Shown here one piece after another: positions 24,612 to 32,141 of a stretch of 49,834 nucleotides of DNA. Numbering within the stretch: the first letter of the stretch is position 1; each line of letters starts with the position of its first letter. The position numbers and the translations under genes were made by a program. Under the pieces are notes generated by a model. The model was not told where the DNA came from. It saw only the letters and a program-made list of their open reading frames with translations, and searched no databases. Source of the stretch: a virus; the IMG/VR virus record IMGVR_UViG_3300006868_002436, positions 1 through 49,834 of that record. One strand, written 5' to 3'.

Positions 24612-25164
24612 AAATTATAAAAACTGGATCAATCCTTCTTGGATTGAAGAAATAACAAACACACCCGGGTTGTCCGTACCGAAAGACATGTTTCAAAATA
24701 TAAATATTTTTGAGGAAATTGAAAACGGCAAGCGTGAGCCGATGGATAAGTCTGAGGAGGAAATTTATAAAGTTTACGGAACTGACTTAGTACAATTTCA
24801 ACTTTTAGAAAAGGATGGATTAAGTTTTAAAATTGATCCTCCTTGGATTCAGCCAGATGAAGACTTTACTTGGTGGATAATAAAAATGTATCCCGGACAA
24901 TATATACCGGTCCATAGAGATAATCCAAGAGGTGACGACAAAAACACACGAAGGTATTGGATGCCATTAACAGAATATGACCCAGGACACATATTTGTAT
25001 ACGAAGACATAACCGTAAGCAAATATAATAAAGGTGATCTATACTTGTATAATGAAACAAAAGCACTACACGGAGCAATAAACATAGGTTCGACTACTCG
25101 TATAATATTGCAAGTTTCTGCATATTATAAAAAGGATGAAGTAAAAAATGAAATACATAGATAA
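24598..25164 (+). CDS. Tandem-array oxygenase 2 (188 aa), HxD/H/R cupin
   Basis: Second paralogue. The ATG at 24598 is chosen over the TTG at 24595 because of the AAGGA site at a good distance. Ligands HRD 106-108, His158 and Arg168. The strand block TWWIIKMYPGQYIPVHRD, YWMPLTEYDPGHIF, GDLYLY, LHGAINIG is shared. The acidic region before the barrel is much shorter than in copy 1. Located in the same operon; each stop codon is inside the next gene. Probably cytoplasmic. Confidence 0.7.
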   Translation: MEFVKNYKNWINPSWIEEITNTPGLSVPKDMFQNINIFEEIENGKREPMDKSEEEIYKVYGTDLVQFQLLEKDGLSFKIDPPWIQPDEDFTWWIIKMYPGQYIPVHRDNPRGDDKNTRRYWMPLTEYDPGHIFVYEDITVSKYNKGDLYLYNETKALHGAINIGSTTRIILQVSAYYKKDEVKNEIHR

Positions 25165-25675
25165 CATGAAGAATTTAGATGTATCTGAAGAAACACTCGA
25201 TACTTGGAGAAAATTAATTTTAGAAAACGAAGGATTGCATAGGCCGAGAGACGGAGGAAAGCCGCAGGGACCTGAAGGAGAAAAAGAGTGGCAAAAAGCA
25301 ATCGATGCTGGATATGATCCAACAGCTACTTACTTTCAAATGTTTGATAAAAACAATTGTCCTTTTGATTTACCAGAATTCCATAAATGTGGAAGATCAA
25401 GACACTGGTGGTTAACAAAAATGATGCCAGGAGACTTTATGCCGATGCATGTTGACCCGCACACTACTGTACAAAAAAATGCTCAGAGATTTTGGATCCC
25501 TTTACAAGATTGGGAAATAGGACATATATTTAAGTTTCAAGATGAAATAGTAACAAACTATAAAAAGGGTGATATATACGAATACGACGATGCACAAGGT
25601 CTACACGGAGCAGCAAATATAGGTTTAACACCTCGTGTAGTTTTACAAGTAACATTATATGAGGAAGAACAATGA
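25148..25675 (+). CDS. Tandem-array oxygenase 3 (175 aa), HxD/H/R cupin
   Basis: Third paralogue. Ligands HVD 101-103, His153 and Arg163; MPGDFMPMHVD, RFWIPLQDWEIGHIFKF and LHGAANIGLTPRVVLQ are the shared blocks. The N-terminus MKYIDNMKNLDVSEETLDTW is aligned with copies 1, 2, 4 and 5. A Gly/Pro-rich insert lies near 35-45. It overlaps the next gene in an ATGA, with a GAGGA site before it. No signal peptide. Confidence 0.7.
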   Translation: MKYIDNMKNLDVSEETLDTWRKLILENEGLHRPRDGGKPQGPEGEKEWQKAIDAGYDPTATYFQMFDKNNCPFDLPEFHKCGRSRHWWLTKMMPGDFMPMHVDPHTTVQKNAQRFWIPLQDWEIGHIFKFQDEIVTNYKKGDIYEYDDAQGLHGAANIGLTPRVVLQVTLYEEEQ

Positions 25676-26226
25676 AGTATATAGGAAATTATCGAGACTG
25701 GCTACAAGACGAATGGATTGCATATGCTCTCGAGAATGAAGGCATAGAGCAACCAAAAGCCGAGTTTGTTGATAATGACATTGAAGGTGCAATTGAAAGA
25801 GGAGAACGTGCAGAGTTCTGTGATTTTCAAAAAAAGTACGGCGATGCAGGTTACGATGTTAAGTCTTTAATGTATTATATATTTGACGGGAGAAACTTTC
25901 CATTTGATATAGGTATACCGCCTTGGGTAACTACATACAAAGATGGAACTAGCGGAACTTATTTTAATCTATTTAAATATAAGCCCGGTCATGTACTTCC
26001 TATACACAGCGATAGAACAACAAAGTTTGAAAAAAATTGTGTACGTTATTGGATGAGTTGGAAAGATTATGAACCTGGTCATATTTTAATATACGATGAT
26101 AAATTAATTGGGCCATATAAAGCAGGCGATGTATATGAATTCGATGATCCATTTGCAATACACGGCGCAGCAAATATAGGGCTATCAGAAAGACTAACGT
26201 TTCAATTTACAATATATGATGAGTAA
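25672..26226 (+). CDS. Tandem-array oxygenase 4 (184 aa), HxD/H/R cupin
   Basis: Fourth paralogue. Ligands HSD 112-114, His164 and Arg174. It starts MKYIGNYRDWLQDEW. The barrel block reads FNLFKYKPGHVLPIHSD, YWMSWKDYEPGHILIYDD, GDVYEFD, IHGAANIGLSERL. The usual WW pair before the barrel is replaced by a YF pair and a TYKDGTSGT turn, so its substrate pocket may differ from the other copies. It is followed by an SGNH hydrolase gene that overlaps its end by 11 bases. Confidence 0.7.
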   Translation: MKYIGNYRDWLQDEWIAYALENEGIEQPKAEFVDNDIEGAIERGERAEFCDFQKKYGDAGYDVKSLMYYIFDGRNFPFDIGIPPWVTTYKDGTSGTYFNLFKYKPGHVLPIHSDRTTKFEKNCVRYWMSWKDYEPGHILIYDDKLIGPYKAGDVYEFDDPFAIHGAANIGLSERLTFQFTIYDE

Positions 26227-26962
26227 ATTATATGTATTTGGTTGTAGTTATGCCACTGGTGAAGAATTATTAGCACACGAATTATCTATTAACGACTATA
26301 GATTAGCAACGTCTGATGATCCACGTAAATTTTTTAAAAAGTTAGAAACTGAGAATCTACAAGAAGAATACAACGCTATAAAAGAAAAACAAAAACTAAT
26401 ATCTTGGCCGCAATTATTAGCAGATAAACTAAATTTACAATGTTGCAATTATGCCGAAAGCGGAAATAGTTTAGATAAAATTGTATATCAAGTTTTTGAA
26501 AACAATTATAAGTTTACTAACAATGATATAGTAATTGTCTCACTCACTAAAGCAACACGCAATGCAATATTTAATAAAACTGTAGAATCTTTTCAGTTAC
26601 CATCATTATTATGGCCGTACAAAGGTTTATTAGGAGTAAAAGATACAGGAGATATAAAACCTGTTATTAATGAACAGACTGACAAGGCACTAATAGATTG
26701 GTTTTCGGATGACAGAATATCTTGGGATTTTGTCAAAAACTTACAAGTATTAGAATACTACAATATAAATATTGTTCCTGCTATGAATAATAATATTATT
26801 TCATCTATGCCTATAATATTAGATTTATACGAAAAAAGTAAATCTAAATTTTTAACAGATAAAGGTTTAGATTTTTTTTGTGAAGAACGACTAGCCTGGG
26901 GGCATCCAAATAAAGATGCTCATATAAAATATGCGGAGCACTTATATGAAATTTTACGGTAA
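26216..26962 (+). CDS. SGNH/GDSL-like hydrolase (248 aa)
   Basis: FGCSYATG at the N-terminus gives the nucleophile Ser; the block III Asn lies in CNYAESGNS; the C-terminal EERLAWGHPNKDAHIKYAEHL carries the catalytic His. ATG codons at 26216 and 26219 are both possible. It interrupts the oxygenase array between copies 4 and 5 on the same strand and is translationally coupled to copy 5 (17-base overlap). It is distantly related to the three other SGNH proteins in this window. No export signal. Confidence 0.68.
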   Translation: MMSKLYVFGCSYATGEELLAHELSINDYRLATSDDPRKFFKKLETENLQEEYNAIKEKQKLISWPQLLADKLNLQCCNYAESGNSLDKIVYQVFENNYKFTNNDIVIVSLTKATRNAIFNKTVESFQLPSLLWPYKGLLGVKDTGDIKPVINEQTDKALIDWFSDDRISWDFVKNLQVLEYYNINIVPAMNNNIISSMPIILDLYEKSKSKFLTDKGLDFFCEERLAWGHPNKDAHIKYAEHLYEILR

Positions 26963-27491
26963 TTTTAATCACTTAGTTAAACAAGAATGGATAGATACAT
27001 TAATTTCTACTAAGGGTATAGAGATTAGTCCTTGGAAAGATCATGACGGCAAAGATGATGACGTTGAAATTAATGTAGACCAAACACTAGCCACAGATGA
27101 TAACCAAGCCGATATGTTTACTAATGGTCCGTATGGAAATAATCTAATCATGGCTGAAATATTTGATAATCGTAACTGTCCTTTTGACTTAGATATGGGC
27201 GAGCTTAACAAATATTTACAAGGAGACTGGTGGATAGTAAAGCAGATGCCGGGACAGTTTATGCCGCTACACAGAGATACTGTAAATGTACACGACAATA
27301 ATTATAGATTTTGGATGCCATGGAAAGATTATGAACCTGGGCATGTGTTTATACACGAAAATAAATTTGTTAGCGGATATGCGTCAGGTGACTTGTTTAG
27401 GTACGATCAAGACAATGACTTACACGGAAGTGTTAATATAGGACTTACACCTAGAATTGTACTTCAAATAAGTCAAAAGGAAATACCTTGA
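26946..27491 (+). CDS. Tandem-array oxygenase 5 (181 aa), HxD/H/R cupin
   Basis: Fifth paralogue. The ATG at 26946 is preferred over the ATG at 26931 because it begins the family N-terminus (MKFYGNFNHLVKQEW) and has a GGAG site. Ligands HRD 109-111, His160 and Arg170. Block: WWIVKQMPGQFMPLHRD, RFWMPWKDYEPGHVFIH, GDLFRYD, LHGSVNIGLTPRIVLQI. An acidic Asp-rich loop at 31-60 is specific to this copy. Followed by a TTGA-coupled gene. Confidence 0.7.
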   Translation: MKFYGNFNHLVKQEWIDTLISTKGIEISPWKDHDGKDDDVEINVDQTLATDDNQADMFTNGPYGNNLIMAEIFDNRNCPFDLDMGELNKYLQGDWWIVKQMPGQFMPLHRDTVNVHDNNYRFWMPWKDYEPGHVFIHENKFVSGYASGDLFRYDQDNDLHGSVNIGLTPRIVLQISQKEIP

Positions 27492-28285
27492 TTGAAGATT
27501 TAAAACAAATAATAGTTGATAAATGTTATACCTTTGATAACTGGACAAAAACATTTGACGAGTTTGTAAAACAAAATCCAAGAGATTCTATTACTAAGCT
27601 TTACATATATAAAGATAGACCTGATTATTGTGTGTGGGACATAACCGATGAGGAAATAAAAACAATTAGCTATAGATATGTTCATTGTCTAAAAGTTAAC
27701 GGAGACATGCATTGTTTGCAAGAATACCATCCTAATAAAATTAGGGGTATTTCAAATTATCAAAAGTTAGATCCCATGCCTGAATTTCCTACATTAAAAA
27801 ATTACTCATCTGTTCAAATAGAAGGTGAACAATATATCTATACTTATTTTAGTAGCCCAGGCGAGTTAGGTTATCCGCCGCCTTATATGTTATTTAATAT
27901 AATGACGAATAGTAATAATGTTGTTGAAGACTTTAAATCATATATTAAAAAAGTAGTCGATGCATATTATAACTTAGGAGTACAATGTAAACAAAAGAAT
28001 CTTGCATATTACAGTCCAAATCATGTTTTAGTAAACCACTTTGTAAATGAAAATTTTTATTTTAAAGATAGTGTATTCTTTGAAGTCGATACAGCGTTAG
28101 ACTTAGATAATGCAGCCGAATTTTGGAAATCAAGCATTAACGGATTTCGCAGAGCCGAAGGTATAATCAATGCATATAGATCTAGAACAGATTACAGTTT
28201 AGAGACAGAACGATTATTATTTGATACTATAAAAAATTTAAGCGAATACGGAAAAGAAAAATGTCTAAATTTAAAGAATGTTTAA
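27488..28285 (+). CDS. Unknown protein, possibly kinase-fold-like (265 aa), TTG start
   Basis: A TTG start with an AAGGA site and TTGA overlap with the preceding oxygenase. The C-terminal third contains NLAYYSPNHVLVN followed by DSVFFEVD, which has the spacing of a kinase catalytic loop (xxxPxNxLx...xDxD) but lacks the catalytic Asp, much like the protein at 12116-12802. The N-terminal half is beta-rich and aromatic (YRYVHCLKVNGDMHCLQEY). No signal peptide. Both such proteins sit next to oxygenase/SGNH genes, suggesting a shared role. Function unknown. Confidence 0.58.
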   Translation: MIEDLKQIIVDKCYTFDNWTKTFDEFVKQNPRDSITKLYIYKDRPDYCVWDITDEEIKTISYRYVHCLKVNGDMHCLQEYHPNKIRGISNYQKLDPMPEFPTLKNYSSVQIEGEQYIYTYFSSPGELGYPPPYMLFNIMTNSNNVVEDFKSYIKKVVDAYYNLGVQCKQKNLAYYSPNHVLVNHFVNENFYFKDSVFFEVDTALDLDNAAEFWKSSINGFRRAEGIINAYRSRTDYSLETERLLFDTIKNLSEYGKEKCLNLKNV

Positions 28286-28458
28286 GTTACATAAGTCACT
28301 GGAAAGATGGCAAGAAGATAGTTCAACTTGAAACAAGTTTGTATATTTTTGCCGAATCGCAAAGTACAGGATCTCATACTTGGTACGATCATACTATTTG
28401 GTCATGGCAAGGAAAAGATATTAAAATTGAAGAGGTTGGTATTCATCCAAATGAATAA
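28261..28458 (+). CDS. Small hypothetical protein (65 aa)
   Basis: A short frame overlapping the end of the previous gene by 25 bases and the convergent gene by 16. The peptide has a composition like a real protein (ISHWKDGKKIVQLETSLYIF, HTWYDHTIWSWQGKD) and fills an otherwise empty 157 bases. The ribosome-binding site is weak. It could be a small phage protein or, less likely, a precursor peptide for the neighbouring enzymes; there is no evidence for a leader/core division. Confidence 0.45.
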   Translation: MSKFKECLSYISHWKDGKKIVQLETSLYIFAESQSTGSHTWYDHTIWSWQGKDIKIEEVGIHPNE

Positions 28459-29399
28459 GTAGGCATTGCTCTATACTCACCGTTAACTTTTACTTTAACA
28501 AATTTTACATCTTCTAAGTTAACATTTTTTACTTCTTCTACGTTTAACTCTAAATTTTCATTTATTACACTACCGTAATTAGTAGTAAGTGTGCCATTAC
28601 TACTAATCTTTACTGCAACCTTTGGTTCACCGAATGGTTCTAATCTAGTAACCCAGTTCATACTTGTAGGTAAATATCCCTCACCCGGATCGTCATCTAT
28701 AATTGCAGTTTGAGCCATTCCCCATTCCCATGGTTCATCTGATGATTTTCCCATCCAGTCAAATGCATATATGAAGTCACCATTTTTTAAAGATTCAGGA
28801 TTATCGGGTGTACCTCGAAATCTGTTAAAAGTAGTCCACCCAGCTTTTAATGGATTGTTATCATAACTTTCAAAACGCATAGCAGGTTGTTTAAAGTTTC
28901 CTGTTTGTGCAATAAGTATACCTGTGCTAGTTGTGTTTATTGTTATAGGGACCGGATAACTAAAATCTGTTCCTCCGGAAAGCCACCAAGGTTTTGATTT
29001 ATCACGTTGCGCCACACTATTAAGAGTGTGTTCTATTATAATTCCTTTTGGTTTAATAATACCTTTAGAATTTATTGTAACAAAGTCTCCTGTTGCAACA
29101 CTGTTAATAGATCCTAATAAAAGTTCTGCATCTATAGTTTTTTGCCCAAAACTAGGAGTTTCACTTGCTATTGCACTTATAAATGCAGCATTTCCATAAG
29201 GTTCGCCAGCAGCGCCTGTATATGCGTTAAACTTTAAAGTACCTAATTGATCTCCTTGCTGTACTATCTGGGGATTTTCATGAGTGCCGCGGGCTGCTCC
29301 AATTTTTATACTAGGTTGATTTTTCTTAAACCCACTAGTAAGTCCTTTTACGAAAAGAGGTGTATTGTTACCATCTGTTTCTATAATATGTTCTATCAT
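28443..29399 (-). CDS. Fibre-like structural protein sharing a module with the tail fibre (318 aa)
   Basis: Beta-rich, Gly/Asn/Thr-rich protein without enzymatic motifs. Residues 37-95 (RGTHENPQIVQQGDQLGTLKFNAYTGA, then NAAFISAIASETPSFGQ) match in order the C-terminal module of the tail fibre at 5985-7442 (NGTHSAPTANADQDLIGTLNFKAYDG, SAYISALVNDTSLSQG). Later Gly-rich repeats and an EWGM segment follow. It is therefore probably a virion fibre or tip protein. It overlaps the methyltransferase upstream (ATGA with GGGAG site), so its expression is linked to a methyltransferase and an oxygenase. Confidence 0.65.
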   Translation of the reverse strand: MIEHIIETDGNNTPLFVKGLTSGFKKNQPSIKIGAARGTHENPQIVQQGDQLGTLKFNAYTGAAGEPYGNAAFISAIASETPSFGQKTIDAELLLGSINSVATGDFVTINSKGIIKPKGIIIEHTLNSVAQRDKSKPWWLSGGTDFSYPVPITINTTSTGILIAQTGNFKQPAMRFESYDNNPLKAGWTTFNRFRGTPDNPESLKNGDFIYAFDWMGKSSDEPWEWGMAQTAIIDDDPGEGYLPTSMNWVTRLEPFGEPKVAVKISSNGTLTTNYGSVINENLELNVEEVKNVNLEDVKFVKVKVNGEYRAMPTYSFG

Positions 29400-30052
29400 A
29401 ATTCTCCCCAGACTATTATCATTCCAAAACCATCTAATGCAGAAGGTTGATATTCAACATTTAAGTCTAAACCAAGATTATATAATTGTCCTTGTACTTC
29501 TTCTTTAGTAAATGCAGCATGTAAACTATTATAAAAGTCATTTTGAAAATATCTCGATTCGTTACTACTATAATATTCTACAACTTTACTCGGACTTGTT
29601 TTAGGTCTTGCTAAATCAATTACTAGTACACTTGTGCCTTTTTTAGAATGATGTTTTAAGGTAATCCAAAAGTCCTTAGGATTGTGAAAATGATGCAAAC
29701 TATTTACGCATACTATAAGATCATATTTTTTATCAGTGATAAAAGGTAAATGTAAATTATGCAGTTGAATACAATGATCTAAACCGCTTTCTTCTATATT
29801 TGTTTTTGCAATATCTAGCATAGGAGACGAACCATCAATTGCATCAATTTGACAGTATAACATTTCTGCTAGGTCTATTGTGTACTGGGCAGGCCCGCAA
29901 CACAAATCTAAAACATTATTAAACGTTTTAGGACTAAAATAGTCGTCTAGTAATTTTAAAAATAATTTTCGTGTAGGAGTTTTATCTGCTTCTGCAAATG
30001 CTTTTACACTATAATCTTTAAGCATCAATTGGGGTTCTAAACGCCGCTGCAT
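29396..30052 (-). CDS. Class I SAM-dependent methyltransferase (218 aa)
   Basis: VLDLCCGPAQYTIDLAE (from about residue 47) is motif I of the Rossmann-fold methyltransferases, with the acidic AIDGSSPMLDIAK motif II and CVNSLHHFHNP as the motif IV region. Length fits a small-molecule or protein methyltransferase. The ATG at 30052 overlaps the upstream gene by 16 bases; the internal ATG at 30025 is a possible later start. In an operon between a 2OG oxygenase and a fibre-like protein. The acceptor is unknown; the fibre-like protein or a small metabolite are options. Confidence 0.8.
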   Translation of the reverse strand: MQRRLEPQLMLKDYSVKAFAEADKTPTRKLFLKLLDDYFSPKTFNNVLDLCCGPAQYTIDLAEMLYCQIDAIDGSSPMLDIAKTNIEESGLDHCIQLHNLHLPFITDKKYDLIVCVNSLHHFHNPKDFWITLKHHSKKGTSVLVIDLARPKTSPSKVVEYYSSNESRYFQNDFYNSLHAAFTKEEVQGQLYNLGLDLNVEYQPSALDGFGMIIVWGEL

Positions 30053-30654
30053 ATATTTGCACCAATCATTATTCGTTGTTCAGTTGATTTATTAGGAAGC
30101 GTTTTATGATTTAACCATCCTGGAAATAATACAATATCACCTGTTTCTGCATTTATTTCATTTTCAAAAAGTGTATGATATGTTTCTTTATCAATGCTAT
30201 AAGGTTGGTGTTTGAGTAACGTAGATAAAGGATTTTCAAATACAAGATTACTATTGTTTAATTGTTTTTTTATATAAAAACTACAAGTTGTAACCATAGG
30301 AGAGTGATTATGTAAATCTATATGGCTATCCGTGTTGTAAATGTTAAACCACATTTCTTTTATAATAGGAATATATTTTGAATTAAATCCGCAATTTTTC
30401 CAATATTCTTTACAACTATTTGTAATAAATTCTACTACATCAGAAAACCTTGGATCGTATTGTAAATCTCTTTTATGGACGTAAGAACATATACCATTGC
30501 CTCTCATTGATCCTTGATTGTTCTTTAATACTTGATCGAAATTCACTACTTCAAAGAGCACACTTTCTATATCTTTTATACTTTTATTGTATCTTGCTTT
30601 ATATATTTTAGTTGCAAAGATGTCAATGTCGAATGTCTCGGATTGTAGGTTCAT
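30037..30654 (-). CDS. 2OG-Fe(II) oxygenase of the 2OG-FeII_Oxy_5 / TIGR02466 type (205 aa), probably leaderless
   Basis: The segment MWFNIYNTDSHIDLHNHSP (101-119), the CSFYIKK strand, and GDIVLFPGWLNHKTLPNKSTEQRIMIGAN (172-200) are the signatures of the family common in cyanophages, in which HxH, distal His183 and Arg194 bind iron and 2-oxoglutarate. It heads a three-gene minus-strand unit. The start ATG is 5 bases after a TATAAATA box that is part of a perfect palindrome. The substrate of this phage family is not known to me. Confidence 0.8.
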   Translation of the reverse strand: MNLQSETFDIDIFATKIYKARYNKSIKDIESVLFEVVNFDQVLKNNQGSMRGNGICSYVHKRDLQYDPRFSDVVEFITNSCKEYWKNCGFNSKYIPIIKEMWFNIYNTDSHIDLHNHSPMVTTCSFYIKKQLNNSNLVFENPLSTLLKHQPYSIDKETYHTLFENEINAETGDIVLFPGWLNHKTLPNKSTEQRIMIGANICSGV

Positions 30655-30667
30655 ATAAATATTTATA
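30654..30667. promoter_or_regulatory. Palindromic divergent late promoter
   Basis: The 14-base palindrome TATAAATATTTATA contains TATAAATA on both strands: minus 30667-30660, 5 bases before the ATG at 30654; plus 30654-30661, 43 bases before the ATG at 30705. The plus gene has an AGGA-like site. Confidence 0.6.
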
Positions 30668-30704
30668 TGACGGAAATATCTCTCTATGCTAGGATTGGCA
30701 GTTT

Positions 30705-32141
30705 ATGAGCCACGGTCTATTATTCAGTATTACAAGTTTACCAACAGTTAGGAGAATGTTAGGTCCTCATCGTGTTGCTTCTTTCTTGCGAGAACAAGAA
30801 TGGGATATAGAAGTTTTAGATTTTGTAGAGCAATTTAGCATCGAAGAAATAAAAGAATACTGTGCTTTACGAATAACCTCGGCAACAAAATTTTGCGGAT
30901 TTAGTGCATTTTTTGGCGTTTGGACAAAAACTTACGAGTCTATTACTACCTGGATTAAGGAAACATATCCTGATGTAAAGATAATTTGGGGTAGTCATTC
31001 TTATCCTTGGTTTGACTCTAATAGTATAGATTACTATGTTGTAGGTTACGGAGAAAATGCAATAGTAAAACTTTTATCAAATAGCGAAGTAAAATTTGAT
31101 GAAAGATTTAAAGATAAAAAAGTTGTTTCTGCATTAGATGTTTACACATCATACCCAATGAAGTCTCTTAATGTTATATACCAAGATAGAGATTTTATAG
31201 AATCCTGGGAGTGGTTAAGTATAGAACTATCTCGTGGATGCAAATTTAAATGTAAATTTTGTAATTTTCCTATACTAGGAGTCAGAAGCGATTATAGTAG
31301 GGATGCCGAAGACTTTGGTGTGCAACTAAAGGATGCCTACGAAAGATTTGGTGTAACTAATTATTATGTTGCTGACGAAACTTTTAATGATAGTACAGAC
31401 AAATTAGAAAAATTTGCAAGTGTTGCCGATACACTAAAATTTAAACCTAGAATGCACGGATTTATAAGAGCTGATTTATTAGTAGCGCAAAAGCAACAGT
31501 GGGAACCTTTAAATAGGTTAGGGTTTTATGGCCACTACTACGGGGTTGAAACATTTAATCAAAAATCTGGTAGTAGTATTGGCAAAGGAATGCATCCTGA
31601 TAAATTAAAAAATGGCTTGCTAGAAGCACGGGAATGGTTTAAGTCGAATGACACTTATCGAGGAGTAATAAGTTTAATATGCGGATTGCCACATGAAAGC
31701 ATAGACTCATTTAATGCAGGAGTAGATTGGTGCTACGATAATTGGAAGGGAGAAAATACAACTATATTTTCTTTAGATATTCCTACTGACGATAAGGATG
31801 TAAAATTGTCGTACATATCTCTTAACTATGAAAAATTAGGCTATAGAGAAGCAACAGTACCTTATCATAAAAATATAGAACAAAACTTTGGGTACGGTCG
31901 ATCTTTACTAAATTGGGAAAACGATTATATGAATTTAGAAACTGCCGATGAAATTGTTAGTATAGCAAATAAAAGAATTTCATCAGTAAATGGTATAAAT
32001 ATGTGGCAGTTCGGAGATTACGGATTAGTTACAGATGATCTAAATAAGATATCAAAATTAAATAAAAGTTCTAACCCTAGTCCGAATAGAGAATTAGAAT
32101 CATTTTACGAAAGATATAAACGGAATAAAATAAACTTATGA
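30705..32141 (+). CDS. B12-type radical SAM protein, tandem copy 1 (478 aa)
   Basis: Cobalamin-binding-like domain over residues 1-160 with the GPHRVASFLREQEWDIEVLDF opening and a SHSYPW turn; core CKFKCKFC at 179-186 with FPILGV after it. The C-terminal half has WENDYM and a final short basic tail (FYERYKRNKIN). First of three adjacent paralogues. B12 radical SAM enzymes typically perform C-methylation, cyclisation or ring contraction. The B12-base-off histidine motif is not evident. ATGA overlap to copy 2. Confidence 0.82.
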   Translation: MSHGLLFSITSLPTVRRMLGPHRVASFLREQEWDIEVLDFVEQFSIEEIKEYCALRITSATKFCGFSAFFGVWTKTYESITTWIKETYPDVKIIWGSHSYPWFDSNSIDYYVVGYGENAIVKLLSNSEVKFDERFKDKKVVSALDVYTSYPMKSLNVIYQDRDFIESWEWLSIELSRGCKFKCKFCNFPILGVRSDYSRDAEDFGVQLKDAYERFGVTNYYVADETFNDSTDKLEKFASVADTLKFKPRMHGFIRADLLVAQKQQWEPLNRLGFYGHYYGVETFNQKSGSSIGKGMHPDKLKNGLLEAREWFKSNDTYRGVISLICGLPHESIDSFNAGVDWCYDNWKGENTTIFSLDIPTDDKDVKLSYISLNYEKLGYREATVPYHKNIEQNFGYGRSLLNWENDYMNLETADEIVSIANKRISSVNGINMWQFGDYGLVTDDLNKISKLNKSSNPSPNRELESFYERYKRNKINL

